A stretch of 64,000 nt of DNA from Chaenocephalus aceratus (lineage: Eukaryota; Chordata; Actinopteri; Perciformes; Channichthyidae): the NCBI GenBank assembly GCA_023974075.1, contig CM043791.1:23673642-23737641 (forward strand). Direction: 5' to 3'. Below, in pieces: positions 10,100-22,835 of the stretch. How positions within the stretch are numbered: the stretch's first letter is position 1; every line of letters begins with the position of its first letter. The notes beneath the pieces were generated by a model. It saw nothing but the letters and a program-made list of their open reading frames with translations, made no database searches and had not been told where the DNA came from. A program made the position numbers and the translations under genes.

Positions 10100-11024
10100 T
10101 TCGAAGCTCTATTGACTGACATGCAATGACTGGGACTGATGGAAGAATCTGAGGAGGAAATGAACTAGGAGCAGAGAAATAATCATATTTCAAAGACAGC
10201 AGCTCATAAGAGGCCAACCAGAGTGACAGAGTGTGTCACTTTGCTGAAGGGATAGACCTATCCAGGCTAGACTCTAAAGACTTTCCAAGGGGTAAAAATG
10301 CTGCTGCCGGAGTACTGACTGGAAATATTGCTGATATCAAGTCTACCATCCTCTTAAAATACTCTGTCAACAATATAAGTCTCATGAAGAAAGGTGTTTT
10401 ATAGCTTATTTCAAAATAGCAAAGAAACATGCATTCTGGTTCTCAGGAGGGAACATTGACAGAGGATTACTCACAAAGTAGCTACACAGTAAAAGTACTT
10501 CATTTTATTTCTGGTAGAAGTCAAACTAGAGCCGAGTCCAACAGAGTCAGTTTCCTTAAGAACTTGTGGTAAAAAATATTTGTGTCACTCGTCAAATATA
10601 GCAGGAATAATGAAGAGCAGCTGATTTGAAAAAACAAACTCGAGAGGCGGCGGAGTGACCGCAGTGCAGAACCGCTGTATAGTTTAAATCTCCTAACAAT
10701 GTTGTCCATTTTAGACAGAGGCTTATTATTAACATCAATTTTCTGGGCTCAATGTGTGTCTTGGCCGTTTTCGTGTGATCGCTAAATTCCCCTTGTTTAT
10801 AAAAATCACCGGTCCTTTCAGCAGGACACTGTAGTGATTACGTGTGATTTTAGCAAACGAGTGCTTTTGTTTTGAAATCACTTCGTGAGTTTCGCCCCGC
10901 CCCTCGCTTCAAGGACCATTTGACCATTTAGTAAGGTGAAAAGCAAAAAGCAAAACGCCTCTCAGACGCTCTTCCGTTTACGTGTTTAATAAAGAAAAAC
11001 AATTGGACGGTCGATACACGGATT
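10100..11024 (-). repeat. Right arm of the large inverted repeat
   Basis: Reverse complement of the left arm. It contains one full ~177-bp unit and part of another, whereas the left arm has three to four. It also has a short extra segment (around 10250-10335) absent from the left arm. It ends in GATACACGGATT at 11024. Confidence 0.75.
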
Positions 11025-11789
11025 AACAGGGCACAAATCAAAGTATTAAGGAAACTAAATATTTCTCCACAAATCACTTGATATTTAACTAAGAACACTT
11101 TTCAAATAATACAAGTGAATGAGGAAGTTTTTTTTAAATAATTGTAAATATGTATTTATTACATTATAGAGTGGTAGATATCGTGACAAGGAGGGAGAGT
11201 CAAGCTTCAATAAAGATCTGTTAAAATAATAATGAAAAATATAGATAATGTTAAATAATAAGTATTTTGGTCACGTAAACAACTTTGCAAACAATACATT
11301 TTCAAAAATAATTTTTCAACAAGAATGAAGGTGCACATTTAGCTATAGATGAATCAAAGATCCAGAAAGTGGGACATTTGGAATAACCATTCCTGAATGA
11401 AAAATGTAAAAAGGTCAGCTCAGATGTCAGAAGGCTATTCAGGGCAGAGATGCGGGAAATATTTTAGGCACTTTGGCTGATAGAGGATAATAGACAAGGC
11501 AATTAAATCATGCAGTGATTCAGCAGCAGCAATTAGTTCAGTATTCAATACTTTGCAAACATTATAAATAATTCACAAAGCAGGCTGTGAGGTAGGTTAC
11601 TTTTTGTACCAGCACACATGGGTTTCATTGTCCAGTGCATGTATTTAAAGAAATAAGTTGTTCAGAGACCTATAATTAGTTTTCTCTGCGCTAATTACTC
11701 AACCTGAATAACTCGACTGAAATAAAGAAACTGGTGTAATTCATGCACAACATTAATCTGTGAATAAATATATAAAAATATGAATTTAG
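11025..11789. other. AT-rich spacer upstream of fam3a
   Basis: Between the end of the inverted-repeat element and the putative fam3a first exon. No repeat or gene recognised. It presumably contains the upstream promoter of fam3a. Confidence 0.35.
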
Positions 11790-12193
11790 CAAACAGTAAC
11801 GTTAGAGGGCAGAATGCGTTATTGCAGGGTCTAGTTTGGCAACTCAGAAGGAGCAGAAGAAGAATCCCTCCGCGCAGACTCCGTGCGTTCCGCCTGGGAC
11901 TGACTGGGGTTGTGTTGGCAATATATCCGGAAGACACCAACAAACCAGCATTTTGTTCCATGTTTGCCAAAAGCAGATAAGTAGGAGTTGTCTTTATAGT
12001 TGACTAGACGTTTTGACTTTAGCCTGTCTTCTTGTTTAGAGGTGTTTTGTACCAAAGGCGCTTCAATGAGGAAACAGCGCAAGAAATAGGCAAAGTCCCG
12101 AGAGGCAAGAGCAACAGCTCCTCTTCACCGTTCATTACAGACTACAGAGGTGAAAAGAAAAGGCAACATTGGCCTCAAGCGTGGATACAACAG
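11790..12193 (+). promoter_or_regulatory. Putative fam3a promoter and 5' UTR exon 1
   Basis: CG content rises here, with an ATCCGGAAG motif (ETS-like, near 11925). The stretch ends in a good donor (AACAG|GTAAAA, 12193/12194), which can join to a 5' UTR exon at 12708 just ahead of the fam3a ATG. The transcription start is not defined. Confidence 0.45.
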
Positions 12194-12726
12194 GTAAAAT
12201 ATGTCGTGTCTTTTAAGTAATTTGATATAAGTGATTAAGTATATTGTCAAAGGGTTATCATGTGTTGCCTTTTTGGTTTGTTACTTCAAACGCCATCTCT
12301 GCATAGCCATCTTGCATTGCCACAATGGAAAATGTAAAGCTTTCTGTTAGTTGTCATTCTCATTTGAAAGAATCACCCCACAATTGTGATTTATGTTATT
12401 ATTTATAGGGTTTCGTTTATTATTTATATCTACCGTTTTGGTTAAAGAATACCACTCTTTTCCTTCAATATTTTACTTATAATAAACTCTTTAAAGTTTC
12501 TTAAATCAAGAACAATTTACACAATGAAATGGTATTATTCCATTATTTCAAACAATAAGATGAATCATCCCTTATTGTATTGTATTTGTGATTAGTTTCT
12601 TGTCCTGATTTGTATTTAAACGCCTGTCATGACAAATGGAAGTGTTTTGAAAAATGTCATTATGAAATCTACTTAATATATTCATTTGTTTTTAATTCCC
12701 TGTCTAGGTCTATGAGACGGTGAATC

Positions 12727-15700
12727 ATGAGACTAACAGGTCAGTTTTAGTTTTTGCATTTCTTTTTTATAAAAAAAAAAGCCAATTCTAACTTTAAACT
12801 TTTTGATCGAGTTGTTTCTTATGCACGTGGCCTCAACCGGTGTTTCCTGTTTCTCTGCAGGGCCCCTGAGAGCTGTGGCTGTGCTGCTGCTGGTGGGCCT
12901 CACCTGGCTGCTGGCAAACTCCTTATTCGGAGGGGAGAGCGGCTCATCCATGCGCAGTTTTCTTCACTGGTATACGAAGTTGTTCTGAAACAATTAAATG
13001 ATTAATACAAATATTAGTTACAAACAATCTATCAAGCACCACTGGCTACTGCTCACTGGATGTAACAGCTTAATGTGAGGCTTTGTGGAGTTGCTCTGTT
13101 TTGAAGAATTGAACATTGAATTTATTTTGAATTTTTAACATTGCATTTAGCTCTGGGAAACAGTGATGGGCCTTTTTAATTTATTTTAGGTACAAATTGA
13201 TATTAGCAACCTAAAGACAGGTTAGAAGGGTTTATGTATATGTGAAATATACTCAGATCCAAGAAAGCCTTTTTTTTGGAGATTTAAAATATTTCATTTG
13301 AGTGTGACATTTTTATTTATTTTGTATTACAGGTGCAAGCGAGAAGCCAACAGCTGGTAAGTAAGAAAGCAGTTAATCACATTTAATGACTTTGACCCGT
13401 CAAGTATGATCATGATAATGTTTTTTAATTCTCCTTATCACCACTGACTAATGTTTCATATTTCTAGCTGAATTGCGCCCTCGGAAGTATAAATGTGGAC
13501 TATCAGCCCCCTGTCCGGCAAAACATTTGGCGTTCCGCCTGGTGTCTGGTGCAGCCAACGTCATTGGGCCCAAGATCTGCTTGGAGGACAAGATGTGAGA
13601 TTCCCTGCCTACCAGTGTCTTTCTGTCCATCTATGTCTTTGTCCCCCCTGCTGTCTGTCTTTTTCGTTCTTTTTGTTTGGTTTCACACTCTACCCTTTCT
13701 CTCTGTGCTTTCATAACCAGAGCTCCAGCCTGTCTGGGAGATGAATGCAAGTATTCTTTCAGTCTGTCCCCCTTTTCTTTGTTTTTGTCTCCAGTCCTGG
13801 TTCCTATTATATTTGTGGTTGTTTCTCAATTGCCAGCCAGTGTGTATTAGTGTGTACATTTATGTGTATGCGCTAGGCAAGGTATTATTCTCCTTTTGTC
13901 CTTTAGCCACTGTTTCAACCTTTCCTGTTTCTGTCTCACAGGTTAGTGAGCAGTGTGAAGAACAACGTTGGCAGAGGACTAAACATTGCTCTAGTTAATG
14001 GTAAGAGTGTCCTCATCCATCTTTTGAACTGACTATGTTGAGTTAATATTTGAAGCTTCTGTACAATTATTATAGCATTTAACTTGTGTTTTCTGCACCA
14101 GGGGTGACGGGAGAGCTCTTGGACACAAAGAGTTTTGATATGTGGGCAGGAGGTAATGAAAACCAGACATTAATGAAAACCAGACATTAATGTAACGTTC
14201 ATATTTCACATGTGGTACATATGGCTTGGCAATACCAAGCTATAAACCACAGTTCATGGCTCATCTGATTGATGTTTGTTCTCAGATATTTCGGACCTGT
14301 TGAAGTATCTTCGGCCTCTTCATGAAGGAACCCTCGTGTTTGTGGCTTCCTTTGATGATGCAGCTACAAAGTAAGAATCCATGTTGGCTCTCTGTTCCTA
14401 TCTAACAGCTCTCTTGTTTTCCTCATGCACTGCAAAGTGAGTTTCATAGACAAAATTGTCAGCTGTAGCTTAAGGATACTCCATGTTATTACTTGAAAAT
14501 ATTTCCCACTAAGCTTTTTGCTTAGATGAACAGCCACACCTCAGAGTCAACGGGATTGTACGAAGTACCTATCTTTAGGAGCCATGAAACGTACATGGTA
14601 ATGCATTTTGATATACACATTTGTTTTGTACTAGTTTTATATTTGGGTAATGGTTTATATTTGTATAAGATATTTGTTTGATCGCAATGGGTTGGTTGCT
14701 TTGGGTCACATGGTTATGGTGCGGTGTGTGTGGAAGAGAGGGTGACTCGGGGTCGTTGTACTTTTTGTTGACCGCAAGTTTAAGGATTGCTTTGATTATT
14801 ATAACAATGTCTTTGTCACGGAAAATAAGTTGATCCTCCCAGTTTTCATTAAACTACGTTATTATTCAACAGAGTTTTGATCTCAGCAAGTACTTTTTGT
14901 AGCGTGTCAAACAGTAGCAAACATGCCCGGCCTCAGCCTCTCAGCGACTTTGTTTGTTTCCTGCTGTCGCTATACTATCCGTGGTACCAACATTAGATGG
15001 TGGTCAGCGTGCCAGGAGTTACTGCACAGATGTAAAGCAATTTCCTGCTGTAATGGGGCTGTCACCAAAATGTGATTTAGTGGCTCAGTCTGTAAGGACA
15101 AGGCCTGAGTACAGAAGGGTTGCCGGTTCACTTCAGGATCGGACCAAAAAAATACGGAGTGTCGACTGATAGCTGGAGAGGTGCCAGTTCACCTCCTGGA
15201 CACTGCAGAGGTGCCCTTGAGCAAGGCAGAACCAGCTCACTGGCTGCCCCCCCATGCTCTGCCACCTCTCCTATCTTTCTTGTGATTCTGTTTGTGCATG
15301 TTCATGTATATCAACCCTATGTGTAATGTGTGTAAAACATCAGAGTTGAACAAGTAATTTCCCTGTTGGAGATTAATAAAGTATGTCTTCTTCTAATTTC
15401 TAAAAGAGAGGCAAACAAATCAATATCAGTTTAAGTGTAAGCTATATTTAGCACATTTTAAAAACGTTGGTCAGGCTACAGGCTGTTGTTTCTGTAACTG
15501 AATCTTTCCTCTTGCCACACATTCAAAGACTACCTCATACAACCCCCCTTTAAAACATCCAAACTTTTCTTTTAACCTTCTTCTTTATCTTCATTTATCA
15601 GGATGAACGATGAGTCCCGGCGACTGTTTGAGGAGCTTGGGAGCACGGCGGTGAAGGAGCTGGCCTTCAGAGACAGCTGGGTTTTTGTTGGAGCCAAGGG

Positions 15701-16486
15701 CATTGAGAATAAGAGTCCGTTTGAGCAGGTACGTTACTATCAATACTGAACAGAGGCTAAGTGTAGGAATCATAAAAAACGTGTTATGTGTCATTGTATA
15801 AAGAACAATGCAAAATGACTCGCCAGACAACATTTATCAGGTTTTGTTACTCAGGTACAAGTGTGATACAGGCCATTCAATTAAAAGCAGTACAACAGGA
15901 GGGGATATTCCCATGAACCAATATCACAAGAAGGGATCCCCTTAATGGCAAATGTGACACCTTTTTAATATGGCTGTGATTCATTAGTGTTGATGGTACT
16001 GTAGAGACATTTAAGCAAATAATGTGTCAATGTGTGCTATAATGACAGACACAGCTGAATACTCCCACTTGAGGAACAATTCCCTTTAGTTCTACAGAAA
16101 AGCAACATAGTATGCAGCTGTGAAATGTCTCTGTCAATACAGGACTGAGGAAATAACACATTTACAATTAACACTGATTTAAAAGCTGCATAAAGGGTAG
16201 CAAAAGTACTGTTAAAAACTAGTGGTAATGTACACTGTAGATACTATATATTGCAACAAGTCCAACACATGTTATATGGTAGTAATTATTTATTTGAACA
16301 CACTTGTATATTTATTTAAACTTGTTTGGTGAATCCCAGTCTGTTTTGTTGACACGATTTCTGTTTGCCTATGGCTGTTCACATTAGCGAATGAAGAACA
16401 CTAAGAGCAGCAACAAGTACGAAGGCTGGCCCGAGTCTCTGGAGATGGATGGCTGTATTCCTCTGCGACCACCTTTGGAAGGATAA
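12727..16486 (+). CDS. fam3a: FAM3A-like secreted/mitochondrial protein, complete (nine coding exons)
   Basis: Coding exons: 12727-12739, 12861-12969, 13340-13356 (17-nt microexon), 13468-13594, 13942-14000, 14102-14152, 14286-14370, 15602-15728, 16388-16486. They join in frame to 687 nt, or 228 aa, close to the ~230 aa of mammalian FAM3A. The N-terminus [20 protein letters not shown] is a signal peptide or anchor. The FAM3 (GG-domain) core follows: [90 protein letters not shown]3A is described in metabolic signalling and mitochondrial function. The 17-nt exon uses the AG at 13338-13339; the AG seven bases upstream would shift the frame into a stop. The start is fixed by family homology. A UTR exon precedes the ATG (12708-12726). 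Confidence 0.93.
14154..14191 (+). repeat. Short tandem duplication in a fam3a intron
   Basis: TAATGAAAACCAGACAT is repeated back to back just after the donor of the sixth coding exon. Minor intronic duplication. Confidence 0.8.
15075..15396 (+). mobile_element. tRNA-derived SINE in a fam3a intron
   Basis: Starts with an A-box-like TAGTGGCTCAGTCTGTAAGG and has a B-box-like GGGTTGCCGGTTCACTTC about 40 bp later. A middle region includes GGTGCCCTTGAGCAAGGCA, and the 3' end is TTTCCCTGTTGGAGATTAAT followed by AAAGTATGTCTTCTTCTA, a LINE-type tail seen in fish SINEs. It lies between the seventh and eighth coding exons of fam3a, sense orientation. Confidence 0.7.
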
Positions 16487-17625
16487 TCCCAACGAATACC
16501 CGCTCACATAAAGTAAAGTAACACCTGATATGGCTGCAGTTGATCCAGATGATTGGAAAACACTGAAAGATTGAAACCATCCAAGATCAGGACCACAAAC
16601 TGCATTTGTTTTCCCCTCTCATGGCATATGCATGAGTTGACTGCAATGATTGTCTTGGGACTTGATATATTTAAAATGGCTGGAACTTGTTATAGAGGAT
16701 TTGTGCATTACTCTTTGTGAGACACTTTTGAGCTGCAGTAATGTTGTAGAAACAAGTAAAAACTGTTAAGGGAAACTTGAAAGACCAAATGTTTGATGAC
16801 AAAGGGTAATGGTGTTGAGTGGATGAAAACAGCTGGGGTAGGTCTTCCAAAGCCATTTGAAGGAAATGGACATATTTCCTCTGTCTGTCGGGTGTCAATA
16901 TTCTGTGCAGGACATTTGATGTTCAGAAGGAAGAAGACTTTTCACTAAGAACTTTTGGAGACCTAATCCCTACAAACACAGAAAACACATAAAAGAGGTA
17001 CACTAGTAGTTTACATGTCCTACAAAGCACTAGGTCTGTAGGCAGATTTTATATTTAAATCTGTTAATATATATTCATCCTGTGATACATAATTCAGTGA
17101 TATTGTTATGCCTTGTACTAACGGCCATTGTTTACTAAGGACTTGACACACTGCAGTTTATTCAGAAAAATTTGGCCTACGTCAATTTTCATTGGTAAAA
17201 CTATTTATTTTAATACATTATTAGAAAACTGATTAATATTGTGGGTTCATCTTAACACCGCCCATGGTTTTAATGTTGTCTCAGGCCTGTCAGCATCTTC
17301 CAACCAAGTGCTTTGTTTAAAGATTCAACCTATAATTATGAGTGATTATGTATGTTGTTTTTTTTATGTTAAATGTATCCCCTTGGCATCTTGCAAGCCT
17401 AACAAGGAAGGAAATGTATAGTAATACATATTATTTTTTTGTATGGTTAGAAGTCCATTTTACACGCCTTTGTCTGAATTATGTTACCTCCAATTTTAAA
17501 GAGTTTTTCTAAAAGCATCATATTATGTATCTATATTGTGACAGTAATGGTGATGAATAAAAGTGTCACAATATTCCATGTGTTTTCATTGCACCTGAAT
17601 AAAACTGACATACTTGAAGAAGTCC
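16487..17625 (+). other. fam3a 3' UTR
   Basis: Follows the fam3a stop at 16484-16486. AATAAA signals at 17556-17561 and 17598-17603 are the best candidates for polyadenylation. No other gene seen. Confidence 0.6.
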
Positions 17626-19019
17626 ACCAGAGGTCGACAGGAGACAAAGTCTGACTGGGGTTACTCAGTTCATTACGCTCAAGGCATTTGCTTCTCGAAG
17701 CATATGGCCTGCACCGCGGACTGAATGTAGAACATTTCAGGTTTGACGGTTGGTTCATGGGCAGCACAGGGTCGTGTTGCACGTTGAATCTGTCGCTTGT
17801 AACATACTTCTGTCATTAAAACACGATTCATTTCATTGTTCTATTGAAATCATTGAAATCTGTTATGGGGCCTTCAAGTGTTGTTAAACAAATAGGGATT
17901 TTAAGCGGTGTATTTACGAACGAGTTCAGTGTTCTCAAGGACTGTGGGTTATATCGTGGTTATATCATGTTTAAAGGACGAGGTACCGCGAGTTATATTA
18001 AGTGTCGAATAATGATGTAGTTTATTGCTAAGATTATCTTGATTTCTTTACATTACTAAGATAACAAGATAACATGTATTCCCTTACATAATAGAATACT
18101 GCTAATTGCTTGTTCAGATTTAACAGCTACCCGTAACTCAAAAAGCAAAAGAAAACAAACAATTTAGAGTGTATCCATCCAGTGAAATGTTGTTGACTTG
18201 AAACCAAGAATTGTATTTTTGGAGGATACTGAAACTATGGATCATTTATTTTGTATGTATTAATTCTGAATATTTATGTCTTGTATGACTGACTTTGTGA
18301 AAAATGTTCCTCTATTTATGGACTCAGCAAATAATGACTTTCTGATCAACAACATCCTTATTTTTGAGACATGCTTTATATACAAAATACAAGTAGGCCC
18401 AATCAAAGTAAAACATTGACTTACTGTAGTTATGTAATTACTTTATTTCTTATATTAAAGACATTCACCCTCTTTTTCGCCCTAAATTGACTTATATTTT
18501 AAATTCTTGGAGTTCATTTGAAAACTTAACCTTGAGAAAATGATTGTAATTTAATTTATTTTACAACTTTAGAAATTACTTTACAACTTTATAGTCAGGT
18601 ACTTTATATTCCTACATATCTCAATAAAGAAAACGTAACAAACAACCTAAAGAAATGTACATTAAATGTAAATGCATATTTCATGATTTTACAACTAAAA
18701 CAACTTGCGGTCAATATGACACCAAAGGACACTATACAACACATGCACAATGCTTTCAACAATATCATGTAAACTTGCCCAGATGTACCCATTAAATCAG
18801 AAAAAAACATGAAATATCAAATAAATATATGATGTTAAACACTTGAAATGTTAAACACTAAATGGGGTTATAACAGGAGGGTTAAAGTGAGAAAAATAAT
18901 AATGCTTAACAATATTTTTTTAATCACTACTGTTAAATCTTATTAATTTTCTCTATATCTCTTATTTATTTTCTCGGTTTTTATTGTTTATTTTAATGTT
19001 AAAATCATCAATGTTTGCG
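17626..19019. other. Intergenic DNA between fam3a and wnk3
   Basis: AT-rich with no convincing coding exon or repeat family. Short homopolymers only. Confidence 0.5.
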
Positions 19020-19691
19020 TGCCTGCTGTGCCGAAACTGAAGTTTACGAGGAGCATGTGAATGCAGCATTAGAGTCTCAGAAGCCGTGGAAATAACCCAT
19101 GATTGAACCGCGCCGCAGCAGCGCCCTCTTGTGGCGGAGTGATCTCAGCGTGTGCTCAGTCTCAGGATGATGAGGAGCAAGTGAGAACAGGCAGCAGCAG
19201 CAGCAGCAGCAGCAGCAGCGCGCTCACTACACACGCGAACCTGCTGAAGGCCGCTGGAGTCGCGCGTTGTAAATTATGTACATAAGTTACTGATATTATT
19301 CGGGTGCACATGAATGGCCAGGCGCACAACTTGGAGCCGTTTAAACGAATAACGAGTGGTAAAGATCCATAAAGCAACACCGGCCAACACCGCCTGCTCC
19401 CAGACCGAGGCTCGACGACTCCGCCGGGGACTGATCAAGCCGACCGCACCGCAACAACGCGTACAAAATGTGAATAGAATAAAAGACGGACTTCTTTTTG
19501 TAAAGCTTTTTTTTGTAATTGTATTTTTTCTGTGGTTGTAAATCATATTTTGTAGGCAGAAAGCCCAGTGTAAAGTCGTGTAATTAGTAAAAAGCTACAG
19601 GAATAATAAGAAATCCTAGCTACCGGTGCTCAGTAGCTCGTTTTTTAAATAAATATATCCCTGGACCGACGAGCTACCATGGTACATTCGG
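19020..19691 (+). promoter_or_regulatory. Putative wnk3 promoter and non-coding first exon
   Basis: A CG-rich block in otherwise AT-rich DNA, with GC-rich patches at 19100-19270 and 19380-19460. It ends at a strong donor, CATTCGG|GTGAGT (19691/19692). The next acceptor-bounded exon with wnk3 coding sequence is 26843 onward, so this is the likely 5' UTR exon. An ATG at 19679 opens only a few codons before the donor. RNA evidence would be needed to prove the join. Confidence 0.5.
19190..19219 (+). repeat. (CAG)n in the putative wnk3 5' UTR
   Basis: About nine uninterrupted CAG units followed by CGCGCTC. It lies in the probable non-coding first exon. Confidence 0.9.
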
Positions 19692-21158
19692 GTGAGTGAT
19701 GTTTGTTGTTATTTTAATTTACAATGTATGTAGTAATACTCGTTATTTTACTGTGGCTCCCCAGTAAGGCGTTATTTTGTATGCTTGTTCATGATAGCGT
19801 GTTAGGTATTTATCCTCTCATGTGGCTGCTTTTTGTTCTGTATATAATTATGCTGTGTGTTTTTAAAACACTGAAGTCAAGTGCAGACCTGCAGGCAAAC
19901 TCCCCTGTCAGGCCCTCAGACTCCCTCAGACTGCACATGTTTATCTCATTGCAATAATGTGTCTGGGCTCGGAGACATTATTGCTCGGAGGTTTTGATTT
20001 GTGGTGCGTGAGACATCTCTACTGTCTTGTATGGTGACTGTACTTTGTGCCTTTCCGTTGCATGGCGTTTCTAAAAAGTCAGCTGAGCTACCAGCTAGCC
20101 AATAGATGCACTTCATGGTTGCTTGCACATCCAGGCATCACTGTGTCATAGACTATGTACTGTAGCATATAAATAACATACATTTGATTGCATTTTGCTT
20201 CAGGAATACTGCATGACCCGTTGCATGATGGGTTCTTTGCTCGGAGGATTTTTGTCAGATAATCATCCTCCACTAAAAATCCCCATGCCAACTACCCCTG
20301 TTTCTATTTTATAAGTAATATAATATACACATTGTTATGTTATCTATAAATGATGTATATCATCAAGCATTCCCTCCTAAAACACTGTTAGTCCCACTGG
20401 GAGTGATAGTGGTGTGTTCAAACTACTATGTAGGATGCTTCCGGTCTTTAGGAAGGCTGACAGATGTTAAATATCTTCAACTCTTTGCTGATATCTGACT
20501 ATTGCATCATCCATTACCGTTTGTAGAGCATTTGCAGGGGTTAAAGAGGCTCAGTTCTTGATATGACCTCCAGCAGTAGTAAGCTACTTTAGTAACATGT
20601 AATCCTTATTCATCATTGGCTGATTAAGTAGCCGTTCTCTCACCTGGATTAGAGGAGTCCTTTGGTGTGGGATGTGCTCGCTGAGGGGAATAAAAGAGAA
20701 CAAAAATGGGGGTTAGATAACACGTATCCCCCTGTCTCTCTCCCCCAGTGAACAGTGCTCTGTGTGTGCTACCTACACTCTCCCATGCTTGACCTGGATT
20801 GGACAAAAGTCCTTCTTGTGTTTCAGCCTTGAGTTTCCCCTAATGGGAAGAGAACAATAGTTGTGTGTTTGATTCTAGTGCTCCATCTTTGGAGGTTTTT
20901 CATCCGATTTCAGAATGCCACCTAAAGTTAGAAGACAATACATGAGTAGGAGGCGCAGTCCGAGCAGTTCATTTGCATGATCTTTTCCTGTACAATTGCA
21001 CATACACTGTCCTGGATTTAGAATATAATGGGTGATTTTTAAGCTCTGTTCATTAAAGGCATTACAGCTAATGGGTTCATATTGTCTTCTCTCTGTCTGT
21101 CTATTTCAAATGGCGCTTGTTCTGAACATTGCTACTAATTGTTCTCGTGCCACACACG

Positions 21159-21673
21159 TTAAAGGTCACCTATTATGCAAAATCCACTTTTTCATGTCTC
21201 TTATACATCAACATGTGTCCCCTCTGTGTAAAGAGACTCTGAACGTTTCAGGAACAAAGATTCTCTCTCTTTTTGTCCTGATCCATTTATATAAAAACCT
21301 GTCTGAAAATGAGCTGATCAGACTTTGGCCACTTTATGATGTCATAACGTTTTTTTGGCTTGTGTAACCATTAGCCAATCACTAACCAAGGTACCCCCCC
21401 CCCACACCTTATCACCTGAATCTCCTCCTAGAGCACCATTGTGTTCTTTTTAACCAAATATCTCTCAGAGGGGCGTGGGGAGGGTCTTCTTATTTTCATC
21501 TGAAGTAACAGACAGAGAATCAGCACTTTTGAAACAGGGCTGAAACAGAGGGGATTATGGGATGCTACAATGATCTGTTTGGTATTTGGAGCCAAACACT
21601 CCAGAGACATGTTTTGTATATATCTGAGGCCTGTTATATATTGATGATAAACAGTATAATAGGGGACCTGTAA
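21159..21673. mobile_element. TTAA-flanked MITE, family 2, copy A
   Basis: Left end TTAA|AGGTCACCTATTATGC; right end CAGTATAATAGGGGACCT|GTAA, where the right TTAA looks mutated to GTAA. The ~507-bp body matches the copy at 30148-30643 almost throughout, including ATCCACTTTTTC, AACATGTGTCCCCTCTGTGT, GGGGCGTGGGGAGGG and ACAGAGGGGATTATGGGATG. The TTAA target and AGGT..ACCT ends suggest a piggyBac-type non-autonomous element. Confidence 0.75.
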
Positions 21674-22835
21674 GCTTGAGCCCACCAGGCTCCTGTTTCC
21701 AACGTGACGGCGGCAGCTCTTTGAAGGTTTACACCTGCCTCTTTACAGTAAAGTATCCTGGAGTGACTCTGTGCCAGAAGTCTTGCCTGTTAGACACAGC
21801 CTCGCTGGACAAACGTGGTGTTTGTTGTTTTACCTGCCGCTGCGGTCAACAGCTGAGCTGCAGAGATCAGATGCAGACCTGTGATCTTCAGAACAGTTGC
21901 TGCTTGACATAAAGCCCATTTGAAGTTTGGCTGGAGCCCTCAGACCTTGAGCTACTTCTGCCTTGTTTCCCCACATCACTCCGCCTCCATCCCCTCTTTA
22001 GATCCCCTTGAGATTAAACCTGAAAGAAGAGTGGATTCAAGTGTAGCATTAAATATGCTTACATGTGTGTTATAGGCAGTTAACATGACTGAGGGGTGCT
22101 CCATTACTAAAGCAACAACATCTCAATGTAAGTTGAACGAAAAAATACAAACATTTTGTTCACATGTCTTTCTTTCCCAGTCTCATTCCTGACTTCCTGC
22201 CTAGCATAATAAAGCTCACTCAGTCGAGTTTCCCAAAGGGTGATAATATGCAAACTATTGCAGCTGGCAGTTGATTAACTGAAAAACTGCTACACTTGCT
22301 GAAAATGTACACTCATATAACTTTACACGAAATACAACTATACTTATTTTGGATCTTGCAATCAGACGATTGCAATTCAACTCATTATATGTAATTTACA
22401 TATGGAAAAGATAAGACTTATAAATGTAATGTACTGAATTGGCTCACAAAAAACGTTGCTTGATCTTAGGCAGCTGCGGCTGTTACTCAAAGAAAGTAAT
22501 ACATTACACACTACTAGTTGCCTTACTTTACTAAATTACTGACTGCTTAAAGTAATTAGTTACACTAGTTTACATAACTTTTGGACTACCCTGTAACATC
22601 ACCTGAGATGCACCATAAATCAAAAGGCATAACAACATAAAGTTAAACCTCATTTATGCCCAGATCAGCACAAATCCTTAATCTAATAAGGACAATACTG
22701 CAGCAAGAGTAACTGAACAGGTTCATATAGTCAGTCTCTCTGCACCCGCTCTCGTTGTGACACTGGACATGCCAACGGAAACTATTCCTATGCTAATGTA
22801 ATCACCTCATGTTTTCAACCTTTTCCATTCACTAA

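Larger units (their letters stand above)
2254..11024. mobile_element. 8.8-kb inverted-repeat (foldback-type) element with nested insertions
   Basis: The sequence from 2254 (AATCCGTGTATC, ACCGTCCAATTG) reappears in reverse complement ending at 11024 (CAATTGGACGGT, GATACACGGATT). Homology continues inward for roughly 0.8-1.2 kb on each side once insertions are removed, so these are long terminal inverted repeats. The trinucleotide AAC sits just outside both ends (2251-2253 and 11025-11027), which may be a 3-bp target duplication or chance. The interior shows no transposase; it is filled by a LINE, a MITE and a possible LTR. It separates the divergent genes idh3g and fam3a. The superfamily is not recognised. 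Confidence 0.75.
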
